Below are positions 23,419-29,770 of a DNA stretch of 31,443 bases, one piece after another; within the stretch, counting starts at the first letter, position 1, and every line of letters begins with the position of its first letter. The notes below the pieces were generated by a model. That model searched no databases and was not told the DNA's origin. It saw nothing but the letters and a program-made list of their open reading frames with translations. Origin of the DNA: CAYQCN01 sp964415975 (GTDB lineage Bacteria > Patescibacteriota > Saccharimonadia > QS-5-54-17). The translations under genes were made by a program, and so were the position numbers. The stretch is from assembly GCA_964415975.1 (NCBI GenBank), contig CAYQCN010000008.1, positions 1-31,443 on the forward strand, written 5' to 3'.

Positions 23419-25164
23419 CTATATACTGCGCTGCTTTTCTTCACGGGTAAAGAATTCTAACTCATCCCCTTCTTGCAGCTTGACCTTTCTGGGGGTGGCC
23501 AGACTTAAGCCGCACATTTCACCCTGAACTATCTCTTTAGCCGACTGCTGCTCTCTTTGCAGGCCAGCAACAGTTCCAATCTCTTCTCCGTCTGCCAGTC
23601 TGGTCTTAAGTCCTGGCTCTAGCTTGCCTGTAGTAACCTGACCTCCACATATCAACTCTTTTTGGGCTGTCTTAAATACCCCCTTAACGCTCAAAGTCGC
23701 CTTAACATCTTCTATCACCTCAGGCGCCAGTAGATCACTCAAACGAGACCTAATGTCCTCTATAAGCTCATAAATCACATCATATATTTTAACCTCAACA
23801 CCAGCGTTGGCTGCTAGCTGTTTAACTCTGGCCGGTACATTCACCCCAAAACCTACAATTAATGCCCCAGTAGACTCTGCCAAAGTAACATCCGACTCAG
23901 ACAAAGGCCCTACTCCGCTGCCAACTATTTCTACTTTTACTTCATCGGTCTTTAGCATCTCAAGGCTCTGAGTTACTGCTGTCAAACTACCGTCAACATC
24001 AGCCTTTATGACTACAGGTACTGCCTGTATCTCGCCTTCTTGCATAGCAGCCGTCAACGCCTCTGCTTGTGTTATTGCGCCAACGCTACCACCCGACTTA
24101 GCATCTGCTTTACTGGCCGCTTCACGAGCTGATTTTTCATTTTCTTTTTCAACTACCAGCGCTCCAATTGAGGGCGTATCTTTCCAACCGTCTACTGCCA
24201 CCGGCATTGCTGGCTGAGCAGACTTGACTCTTTTGCCGGTAAAATCTTCCAAACTTCTCACCTTTGAATATGTACTGCCTGCTACTAGAAAATCGCCAAC
24301 TCTCAACTCGCCATGCTGGACAAGCACAGTAGCTACTACACCCTTACCTCTAACCATCTGCGACTCAATGATTGTACCCTCGGCAGGCCCATCTGCTCTT
24401 GCTCTTATATCTTCAAGGTCTGCAACCAAAAACACCATATCTAACAAAGCTCCAAGGTTGTCGCCCTTTTGAGCCGAGACCTCCACTACAACAGTCTCAC
24501 CGCCCCACTCCTCGGGCAATAGGTTGTGATCAGCTAATTGTTGCTTGACTCGATTTGGATCTGCGTCGGGCATGTCAATCTTATTGATGGCCACCACAAG
24601 TCCAACCCCTGCTTCTCTTACATATCTAAATGTCTCCTCGGTTTGCGGTTTTATGCCGTCATCAGCCGCCACTACCACGATAGCTACATCTGTCAGGCGA
24701 GCTCCGTGCTCTCTCATTACTGAAAAGGCTTCATGACCTGGTGTATCTAAAAAAGTAACTGGGCGATCATTGTGGCGAATCTGGTAAGCACTAATGTGCT
24801 GAGTTATGCCTCCTGCCTCCTCAGCGGCAACATCGGTCTTGCGCAGAGCATCAAGCAGTGTAGTCTTACCATGATCCACATGCCCCATCACTGCTACTAC
24901 TGGAGGCCTTGACTCCCCTTCGCCTTCCTCTAGCACTGTTGCAGCCGCCTGGTCTGACGCTTCTGTTTTAATCTCTGCCTCAACTAACTCAACATCAAAG
25001 TCAGAGGCAATAATCGAAGCTGTCTCAAAGTCAATTGTGTCGTTAATGGTAGCCATGATGCCATTCTTCATCAACTCACCAATAATATCTGTCACTGGCC
25101 TATCTAGCGCTTTTGCAAACTCATCCACAGTTATAGGAGCTTCAATTTCTACCGACTTACTCAT
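23419..25164 (-). CDS. infB: Translation initiation factor IF-2 (short form)
   Basis: IF-2 is the GTPase that places formyl-Met-tRNA on the 30S subunit. After one N-terminal IF2N-like segment (residues 8-60) the G domain begins: GHVDHGKT (94-101), DTPGH (140-144) and NKID (194-197). The C-terminal domains follow, including GGQVTTGKLEPG. The total of 581 aa lacks the long N-terminal extension of E. coli IF-2. A strong AGGAAGGAGGAG lies just upstream of the ATG. It lies between rpsA and rbfA on the same strand. Confidence 0.97.
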   Translation of the reverse strand: MSKSVEIEAPITVDEFAKALDRPVTDIIGELMKNGIMATINDTIDFETASIIASDFDVELVEAEIKTEASDQAAATVLEEGEGESRPPVVAVMGHVDHGKTTLLDALRKTDVAAEEAGGITQHISAYQIRHNDRPVTFLDTPGHEAFSVMREHGARLTDVAIVVVAADDGIKPQTEETFRYVREAGVGLVVAINKIDMPDADPNRVKQQLADHNLLPEEWGGETVVVEVSAQKGDNLGALLDMVFLVADLEDIRARADGPAEGTIIESQMVRGKGVVATVLVQHGELRVGDFLVAGSTYSKVRSLEDFTGKRVKSAQPAMPVAVDGWKDTPSIGALVVEKENEKSAREAASKADAKSGGSVGAITQAEALTAAMQEGEIQAVPVVIKADVDGSLTAVTQSLEMLKTDEVKVEIVGSGVGPLSESDVTLAESTGALIVGFGVNVPARVKQLAANAGVEVKIYDVIYELIEDIRSRLSDLLAPEVIEDVKATLSVKGVFKTAQKELICGGQVTTGKLEPGLKTRLADGEEIGTVAGLQREQQSAKEIVQGEMCGLSLATPRKVKLQEGDELEFFTREEKQRSI

Positions 25165-25226
25165 GACTCCTCCTTCCTGTGTATTATTTAACCTACCGGC
25201 AAGTCGCCAGCACTTTTTGCTTTCAG

Positions 25227-26270
25227 CTATTTCAGTAAGCTCAAAGATATCTTTCGAACTTCGCTATCTATCTCTATTATCTTAAACTTCTCACTCTCGC
25301 CAACTCTAAAGTGCTCATTAGGGTCTACATCTTCTCCTAGCTCAGATACATGAACAAGGGCTTCTATGGCAGGCGCTATCTGTATAAAAGCACCAAAAGG
25401 TGTTACTCGAGTAATGGTACCCTCTACTTCATCACCCTTGCTGAAGTCTTTTATCTGTTCAAGCCATGGATCTTCACTAAGCCGCTTCATCGACAAACTT
25501 AGCTTTTCTCCATCTATTGCTATAACTTTTGCCTCAACCTCTGCACCGTTTTCTACATAGTCGGCCGGATTACTAACTCGATCCCACGAAATCTCTGATA
25601 TATGTATCAAACCCTCTACACCATCGACTGTTACAAATATTCCAAAATCTACTGTTCCTGTAACAGTACCTTTCACTACATCACCAACAGCAAGTTGCTC
25701 TAGGCGCTCCTTAGTCTCTTCGCGCTTGGCTACTTTTTCTGAAAGTATCAGCTTGTTCTCATCCTTATTCACATCTAGCACGCCGACTTTAAGCGGTCGC
25801 CCTACCAGTTCGTTCAGTTTTTGCAATATTTGATCTTTATCAGCATTGCTAACTCGAGGGTAGTGCCTGGCAGAAAGCTGAGATACCGGCAGGAATCCTC
25901 TTATGCCCTCTACTTCGACCAACAAGCCACCGCGGTTGGCATCATAAGGCTTGACTTCAATCATTTCTGCGTTGTCACACGCCTGCTGAAGCGTATCCCA
26001 ACCCTTCTCTTTGGCTACTTTCTTCAGGCTCAAAAGTGTAAATCCATACTCTGAGTCAGGTATCAGAACACTAGTGCTGACCGTTTCTCCTTCCCCTAGG
26101 TTATGGTTTCGTCCTAACTCTTTGCGAGGTATCAGGCCTAAACCATGCATACCAAGGTCGACCCATACTTCATTCTTGTGTGCTGTGACAACTTTGCCTT
26201 CTATAACGTCGCCCGGCTCCAATAATTGCGGCGGATGCTCTTCGAGCAACTTATCCATAGATAATGACAT
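25227..26270 (-). CDS. rpsA: 30S ribosomal protein S1 (four S1 domains)
   Basis: Four S1/OB repeats are visible: GDVIEGKVVTAHKNEVWVDLG (from about 20), a weaker one around 100-178 (GGLLVEVEGIRGFLPVSQLS), GDVVKGTVTGTVDFGIFV (about 197), and GDEVEGTITRVTPFGAFI (about 280). S1 binds mRNA on the 30S platform. At 347 aa it resembles the four-repeat S1 of Gram-positive and CPR lineages rather than the six-repeat form. GAAGGAGG precedes the ATG at 26270. A structured leader of about 105 nt lies upstream. Confidence 0.94.
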   Translation of the reverse strand: MSLSMDKLLEEHPPQLLEPGDVIEGKVVTAHKNEVWVDLGMHGLGLIPRKELGRNHNLGEGETVSTSVLIPDSEYGFTLLSLKKVAKEKGWDTLQQACDNAEMIEVKPYDANRGGLLVEVEGIRGFLPVSQLSARHYPRVSNADKDQILQKLNELVGRPLKVGVLDVNKDENKLILSEKVAKREETKERLEQLAVGDVVKGTVTGTVDFGIFVTVDGVEGLIHISEISWDRVSNPADYVENGAEVEAKVIAIDGEKLSLSMKRLSEDPWLEQIKDFSKGDEVEGTITRVTPFGAFIQIAPAIEALVHVSELGEDVDPNEHFRVGESEKFKIIEIDSEVRKISLSLLK

Positions 26271-26387
26271 ATATTATGTCCTCCTTCGTAAATATTTCCT
26301 TTTGATAACCAGTAAGTTCACTCGCAAGCTGTTCATGGTCAATTAAATAGACCAGCTCGCGCTCACTAATCAAATAGGATTAGTATA
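26271..26387 (-). promoter_or_regulatory. Promoter and structured 5' leader of rpsA
   Basis: TATACT at 26382-26387 would give a leader of about 105 nt. In it GGTC (26350-26353) pairs with GACC (26337-26340) across a 9-nt loop, and flanking AGCT segments (26354-26357 and 26327-26330) can extend the stem. CTAATC/GATTAG also form a hairpin near the start site. The -35 is weak. A long structured leader would suit S1 autoregulation, which is inference. Confidence 0.4.
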
Positions 26388-26400
26388 GTTATAACCTATA

Positions 26401-26429
26401 ACGGCCACCGGTGTAAAGTCGGTGACCGT
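26401..26429 (-). terminator. Hairpin after the repeat-rich surface protein gene
   Basis: Minus-strand ACGGTCACCG and CGGTGGCCGT form a 10-bp stem with one mismatch and a 9-nt loop, 27 nt after the stop codon of the surface protein gene. The T-tail on the minus strand is poor (TTATAGGTT). A T-run exists on the opposite strand, where no gene reads into it. Confidence 0.5.
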
Positions 26430-26456
26430 CATTTTTAGCTGTTTGATTAAAAATTA

Positions 26457-26996
26457 TTACTTACGTTGCGCGTCTCGTACCTGATTGCGACTACGGAAAT
26501 AATAGTAACCACTACCACCAAACAAAATGGTAGCTGCTAGCGGAAGAGCGGCTCCAGTGTCTGCCAATTCGCTTGGCAGCTCCTCTTCGCCGTTTTCTTC
26601 ATCTTCTTCTATAGCCTCGTCGGCTTCTTCGCCATTGACTTCTTCGCCATTGACTTCTTCGCCATTGNNNNNNNNNNNNNNNNNNNNNNNNNNNNNNNNN
26701 NNNNNNNNNNNNNNNNNNNNNNNNNNNNNNNNNNNNNNNNNNNNNNNNNNNNNNNNNNNNNNNNNNNCTTCTTCGCCATTGACTTCTTCGCCATTGACTT
26801 CTTCGCCATTGGCTTCTTCGCCATTTTCATCTACTCTTTGCTCTTCATTTCCGTTTTCCGTATCGGCCAACTCATCTGGGTCGCCTAGTGTAAATGTAGC
26901 TGCCAATAAACCAGCCACCACAATCAGCCCCAAGGCTAGCCATGTGCTACGATTTGTGCTGCTTATTCTTTCTCGCACCCCATCAAAACGTCCCAT
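26457..26996 (-). CDS. Membrane-anchored acidic repeat protein with LAxTG-like sorting signal (interrupted by gap)
   Basis: A basic N-terminus is followed by a membrane segment (TWLALGLIVVAGLLAATFTLG, in the first 40 residues). Then comes a very acidic region made of tandem VNGEE repeats, and at the C-terminus LADTGAALPLAATILFGG, aromatic residues and a basic tail. LADTG + hydrophobic helix + positive tail has the layout of a cell-wall sorting signal. The LAxTG form is that known for class E sortases of Actinobacteria. Repeat count is unknown because 100 N interrupt the repeats; both sides are in the same frame. AAAAGGAG precedes the ATG at 26996. The likely role is a wall-linked surface spacer or stalk (inference). 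Confidence 0.75.
   Translation of the reverse strand: MGRFDGVRERISSTNRSTWLALGLIVVAGLLAATFTLGDPDELADTENGNEEQRVDENGEEANGEEVNGEEVNGEEXXXXXXXXXXXXXXXXXXXXXXXXXXXXXXXXXXNGEEVNGEEVNGEEADEAIEEDEENGEEELPSELADTGAALPLAATILFGGSGYYYFRSRNQVRDAQRK
26625..26825 (-). repeat. 15-bp tandem repeat encoding VNGEE
   Basis: On the minus strand GTCAATGGCGAAGAA is repeated head to tail on both sides of the gap. A variant unit begins GCC (Ala) at the 5' edge. Copies are nearly identical at the DNA level, suggesting recent expansion and explaining the assembly break. Confidence 0.92.
26668..26767. other. Assembly gap (100 N) inside the tandem repeat
   Basis: The left flank ends with ...CCATTG and the right begins with CTTCTTCGCC. 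If only 15-bp units are missing, the gap should be 1+15n nt. One hundred does not fit this, so the length is a placeholder. Confidence 0.95.
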
Positions 26997-27074
26997 ATCA
27001 TCTCTCCTTTTGCTTAGTTATTTGGGCTCACTTCCAATATAATACAGATATATCTGCACAGCAATACCACAAAT

Positions 27075-27103
27075 TTGCCAACATAAAAAATAGTGTATAC
27101 AAT
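27075..27103 (+). promoter_or_regulatory. Promoter of the structured small RNA
   Basis: TTGCCA (27075-27080) and TACAAT (27098-27103) lie 17 bp apart on the plus strand. The expected start, near 27110, is just 5 nt before the long inverted repeat. Confidence 0.55.
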
Positions 27104-27109
27104 TGTCAA
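27080..27109 (-). promoter_or_regulatory. Promoter of the surface repeat protein gene
   Basis: A perfect TTGACA (27104-27109) and TATGTT (27080-27085) lie 18 bp apart on the minus strand, giving a leader of about 75 nt. It overlaps the plus-strand promoter at 27075-27103, so the two compete for the same DNA. Confidence 0.5.
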
Positions 27110-27215
27110 TCGACCTCTCCATCCACCGGGGCTCGAGGACCATAATGGCAAATAAGACTTACCTCCTTAGGTGGCCATTAATTAACCAAACAGCCCCGGT
27201 GGATGGAGAGTTTTT
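27110..27215 (+). ncRNA. Candidate structured small RNA / long terminator-like hairpin
   Basis: A perfect 19-bp inverted repeat joins 27115-27133 (CTCTCCATCCACCGGGGCT) with 27192-27210. Inside it TAATGGC (27143-27149) pairs with GCCATTA (27174-27180). At the tip ACCT-CCTT-AGGT (27161-27172) makes a small hairpin holding CCTCC. TTTTT follows at 27211-27215. A promoter is correctly placed upstream, and the ROK gene has a separate promoter downstream, so this reads as its own short transcription unit. The tip resembles the anti-Shine-Dalgarno of 16S rRNA. Alternatives are a MITE, an attenuator for the ROK gene, or a protein-binding palindrome. Confidence 0.55.
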
Positions 27216-27229
27216 GCTATTTGCGGCAC

Positions 27230-27258
27230 TTGCCACTCATATTGAAATCAGTGATACT
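27230..27258 (+). promoter_or_regulatory. Promoter of the ROK gene (leaderless type)
   Basis: TTGCCA (27230-27235) and GATACT (27253-27258) lie 17 bp apart, and the -10 ends 6 nt before the ATG at 27265. There is no Shine-Dalgarno. Confidence 0.55.
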
Positions 27259-27264
27259 GAAAGC

Positions 27265-28068
27265 ATGCATGTAGGGATCGACATCGGAGCCAGCAAGACT
27301 TTAGTAGCCACTAAATATAATGACAATATCAAAACAGCCAATTTTAAAACTTCTGCAGATTTTCCAAAATTTAAAGCCGACCTCTATCGTGTTTTAAGCA
27401 ATATTGGCGAGTCAAAAAGCCCCATAAAATCAGTAGCCGTAGCCGCTCCCGGTGTAATCAACCAAGGAGCCATAAAGCGAGGTGGACAAATTGCCTGGCA
27501 CGAAGTAGACCTAAAAGATGAGCTCGGCAACCTACTTGCCACTGATGACATTTCAGTCATAAACGATGCTGCTGCTGGAGGCATATTCGAGGCCAGGGCT
27601 GGCGCAGGCACAAATTACAACGTTGTTTTATATGTAACAATCAGCACTGGTATCGGTAGTGCCATCTTGATTGACGGCAAGCTACACCATCAATTCGCCA
27701 ACAGTGAAGGTGGACAGATGGTTATTGACTATAAAAACCTGAGTCGATTTGAGTCTCTAGCTAGCGGCAGGACATTTACTAAGACTTACCATCACTTGGG
27801 CTCAGAAGACAACGACCCCCAGCACTGGCGAGAATATGGACAACTAGTAGGTATAGGCCTGTTTAATATGATTGCCCTCATCCAGCCCGATATAGTCACC
27901 ATCGGTGGCAGCATGGGCGTGCATTTCGATAAATACAAAGAGCACACAATCAACCAGGTCAACTCACTTATAGACGGGCTTTATGACGCCCCTGAGATTG
28001 CAGCCGCCAATGAACCCGAATCAGCAGTTGCATATGGCTGTTTGCTAATTGCTCAAGAAGGCCTCTAA
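27265..28068 (+). CDS. ROK-family sugar kinase-like protein
   Basis: The 267-aa protein starts MHVGIDIGASKTLVA, the phosphate-1 loop of the ASKHA fold. It continues with VAVAAPGVI, VINDAAAGGIFEA (catalytic Asp of DNDAN-type motif) and STGIGSAI (phosphate-2). It ends with VTIGGSMG and YGCLL. This is the ROK layout (glucokinase, N-acetylhexosamine kinase or repressor). The zinc-binding CxCGxxGCxE motif is missing: the region reads SEGGQMVIDYKNLSRFESLASG. The open frame extends upstream to 27103, but that part is the hairpin and promoter, not coding. Substrate is not predictable. TAA-ATG joins it directly to the next gene. Confidence 0.85.
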   Translation: MHVGIDIGASKTLVATKYNDNIKTANFKTSADFPKFKADLYRVLSNIGESKSPIKSVAVAAPGVINQGAIKRGGQIAWHEVDLKDELGNLLATDDISVINDAAAGGIFEARAGAGTNYNVVLYVTISTGIGSAILIDGKLHHQFANSEGGQMVIDYKNLSRFESLASGRTFTKTYHHLGSEDNDPQHWREYGQLVGIGLFNMIALIQPDIVTIGGSMGVHFDKYKEHTINQVNSLIDGLYDAPEIAAANEPESAVAYGCLLIAQEGL

Positions 28069-28512
28069 ATGAGAGAGATTATACACCACTTTGAACACTT
28101 AAATTTTGAGTCGGGCAGCGAATTTGTCTGGTCACCCAGAGATAAAACGGTATACTACGACACCAATCGCGTAGATTATGACGAGGGCAAGTTGGCGCTT
28201 TTGCACGAGGTTGGACATGCCGAGCTCAAGCACAGCTCTATACGTTCAGATATGCACCTAGTAGGTATGGAAGTAGAGGCTTGGGAGTTCGCCAGGCAGC
28301 ACGCTCCTAAATTTAAAGTCGAAATCAACGAAGAATATATAGACAGGTGCCTTGAAAGCTACCGTGTATGGGCGTATAAGCGAGCGCTGTGTCCAAATTG
28401 TAATTTTCACGGCATACAAAAAACTCGCCAAGATTATCACTGCTTCACTTGTCGACATGCCTGGCGAGTCACGACCAATCTCACTCTGCAACCTCACAGG
28501 ATGAACTATTAA
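28069..28512 (+). CDS. Small zincin-type metalloprotease with C-terminal zinc ribbon
   Basis: The 147-aa protein contains HEVGH (46-50) followed by MEVEAWEFARQHAP. This resembles the ImmA/IrrE or gluzincin arrangement, with Glu70 as the third ligand. The C-terminal part has CPNC...CFTC (Cys108, 111, 125, 128), a zinc ribbon. No signal peptide is present, so it is probably cytoplasmic. The ATG follows the ROK stop with no gap, so the two are co-translated. ImmA-type proteases often cleave a repressor, but no repressor gene is adjacent. The role is open. Confidence 0.7.
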   Translation: MREIIHHFEHLNFESGSEFVWSPRDKTVYYDTNRVDYDEGKLALLHEVGHAELKHSSIRSDMHLVGMEVEAWEFARQHAPKFKVEINEEYIDRCLESYRVWAYKRALCPNCNFHGIQKTRQDYHCFTCRHAWRVTTNLTLQPHRMNY

Positions 28513-28523
28513 TATGCTCAATA

Positions 28524-28557
28524 AATAAAGCGGTAAATTATAATTTACCGCTTTATT
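28524..28557. terminator. Bidirectional intrinsic terminator
   Basis: AATAAAGCGGTAAAT and ATTTACCGCTTTATT form a perfect 15-bp stem with a TATA loop. The arms themselves give A- and T-runs on both sides. It lies between the plus-strand zincin gene and the minus-strand KGG gene, which converge here. Confidence 0.9.
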
Positions 28558-28576
28558 ATATAGCTAGAACCTATTC

Positions 28577-28777
28577 TTAAGAGGTCTTAGCCTTGGTGCG
28601 TCGGCTGCGTCGTCCGCCTAGTCGGCCAGCTTCTCGAGCTAGCTCACGGTTTGCGGCAAATCCGCCTCCGCGACTAGTCTTGCCGCCTCGACGGCCAATT
28701 TCAGCATAAAAGTTGGCGCCGTGACGCTGCTTGTTGGTTTGAGCTGCACGTATGCCGCCCTTCTTTGTGCCTGCCAT
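28577..28777 (-). CDS. KGG-repeat small basic protein
   Basis: The 66-residue protein is rich in Gly, Arg and Lys and carries repeats of the KGG type: KKGGIRAAQTN, EIGRRGGKTSRGG and EAGRLGGRRSRR. Such KGG/GsiB-like proteins are stress-induced hydrophilins or nucleic-acid-binding proteins in other bacteria. The conserved NFYAEIGRRGGK...GGF core is typical of these short forms. GAAGGAG lies before the ATG. A TTGACA promoter with an overlapping palindrome precedes a leader of about 70 nt. Confidence 0.8.
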   Translation of the reverse strand: MAGTKKGGIRAAQTNKQRHGANFYAEIGRRGGKTSRGGGFAANRELAREAGRLGGRRSRRTKAKTS

Positions 28778-28852
28778 AAACAGATCTCCTTCCCCTCACA
28801 CTTTAAAAAACGTGAAGTCTTTATTGATTCTCTCTTGTGTCGCTTAATCTTT

Positions 28853-28881
28853 AAATTAACATAAGTATGACATAATGTCAA
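28853..28881 (-). promoter_or_regulatory. Promoter of the KGG protein gene
   Basis: TTGACA (28876-28881) and TAATTT (28853-28858) lie 17 bp apart. The -35 overlaps a 13-bp perfect palindrome. Confidence 0.55.
28868..28880 (-). promoter_or_regulatory. Palindrome over the KGG promoter, possible operator
   Basis: TGACAT-A-ATGTCA is a perfect 13-bp palindrome covering five of the six -35 bases and the start of the spacer, where a repressor would block polymerase. Confidence 0.45.
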
Positions 28882-28907
28882 TGCTATTGCATAAAAAGAT
28901 AGTTTAG

Positions 28908-28921
28908 CCCCCTTAAGGAGG
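28908..28921 (-). terminator. Weak terminator hairpin after the FKBP gene
   Basis: The minus strand reads CCTCC-TTAA-GGGGG, a 5-bp stem with one G-U pair, 30 nt after the FKBP stop. The T-run (ATCTTTTTATG) comes about 8 nt later than usual. Confidence 0.35.
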
Positions 28922-28951
28922 TGTCTGCCAGAGAAAGCCGTGCTTGTGACA

Positions 28952-29401
28952 CTATTCTATAGCTAGTAACTCTATATCGAATATAAGGGTACTGTTTGGC
29001 GGAATGTTTGGCGGCGAACCTTGCTCTCCGTAACCAAGTTCTGGGGGAATAGTCAGCTCTCGCTCGCCACCCACCTGCATGCCGACCAGCCCCTGCTCCC
29101 AGCCTTCAATCACTTGTCCAGCCCCGACTTCAAAACTAAACGGCTCACCTCTGGCCAGTGAGCTATCAAACACTTCTCCATTCTCTAGGCGGCCCGTATA
29201 GTGCACCTCTACCACATCACCGCCTTCTACTTCTGGGCCTTCGCCTATAGAAGCATCTTCAATCTCAAGCTCACTAACCTGTGAGCTATCTTCAACCTCA
29301 CTTTCATTCTCCTCATCGCCCCCACCACTCAAGACCAATGCCAACACCAAGCCCACCGCCAACAGTGCTAAAACCGGCCACAACCAAGCAGTACTTTTCA
29401 T
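28952..29401 (-). CDS. Secreted or membrane-anchored FKBP-type peptidyl-prolyl isomerase
   Basis: An N-terminal hydrophobic segment (WLWPVLALLAVGLVLALVLSGG, split here as one helix after MKSTA) is a signal or anchor. After a Glu/Ser-rich linker comes the FKBP domain (about 55-149): VEVHYTGRLENGEVFDSS, then PFSFEVGAGQVIEGWEQGL, then IPPELGYGEQGSPP and IPPNSTLIFDIELLAIE. These are all diagnostic. It probably folds exported proteins outside the membrane. There is no Shine-Dalgarno; TAATAT lies 6 nt before the ATG. Confidence 0.92.
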   Translation of the reverse strand: MKSTAWLWPVLALLAVGLVLALVLSGGGDEENESEVEDSSQVSELEIEDASIGEGPEVEGGDVVEVHYTGRLENGEVFDSSLARGEPFSFEVGAGQVIEGWEQGLVGMQVGGERELTIPPELGYGEQGSPPNIPPNSTLIFDIELLAIE

Positions 29402-29572
29402 GCTTATATATTAGCACAATTTAGACTAGCGGAGCTTATATCTATTAATTTCGCTCATAAACTAATTAGCTTCAATAAAATATAAAGGCAATATAATTTT
29501 TAGCAGGCCATGTAGAGCTAGCGACTTCATATCCAGTCCAACCGACATGGAGGCAGGAACCAGTAGTTATGA

Positions 29573-29683
29573 GACTTAGATTTATATACATTTATACACA
29601 CCGAACACCAACAAGACATCATCGGCCAAAACACTCGGCAGCTACAGGCGCGCTACACAACCCTCGATATTGTGCGACTTTAG
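29573..29683 (+). pseudogene. Possible 3' remnant of a coding gene
   Basis: Between a TGA and a TAG there are 36 codons without a start codon. The last 28 (TEHQQDIIGQNTRQLQARYT, then TLDIVRL) have the amino-acid composition of a helical polar protein, and the DNA is richer in GC than its flanks. Nothing in frame precedes it. It could be a decayed gene end or chance. Confidence 0.25.
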
Positions 29684-29754
29684 AGCAATATACACCTTGG
29701 ATTAGTAAAATAATTGACGCAACAAGCATTATATAAAAGTACTAATATTTGCAG

Positions 29755-29760
29755 TATTAT
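29755..29760 (+). promoter_or_regulatory. -10 element for the membrane-anchored helical protein gene
   Basis: TATTAT ends 10 nt before the ATG at 29771, without a Shine-Dalgarno between. The -35 is unclear. Confidence 0.3.
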
Positions 29761-29770
29761 ATTTACTAGT

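Larger units (their letters stand above)
29402..29770. other. Intergenic region, 369 bp, no intact gene
   Basis: The left part is AT-rich with the FKBP -10 (ATATTA on the plus strand at 29408-29413). The middle (29573-29683) holds a short stop-bounded frame that looks like a gene remnant. The right part, before the start at 29771, is AT-rich and contains TATTAT at 29755-29760, 10 nt before that ATG. No RNA gene is recognised. Confidence 0.6.

Noticed and set aside
25165..25226. Terminator between rpsA and infB regions
   Set aside because: The possible GGC/GCC hairpin has a 3-bp stem and no T-run.
26625..26825. CRISPR array
   Set aside because: The repeats are head-to-tail without spacers and code for VNGEE in frame.
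26527..27042. Plus-strand Ser/Pro/Leu frame across the gap
   Set aside because: It is the complement of the VNGEE repeats (SSPLT repeats); the minus frame has a membrane helix, sorting signal and Shine-Dalgarno.
27103..27264. N-terminal extension of the ROK protein, or a leader peptide from the ATG at 27145
   Set aside because: The frame is open only by chance through a long hairpin; homology starts at MHVGIDIGASKT and a promoter sits 6 nt before that ATG. The possible leader peptide has no Shine-Dalgarno and no codon run typical of attenuation.
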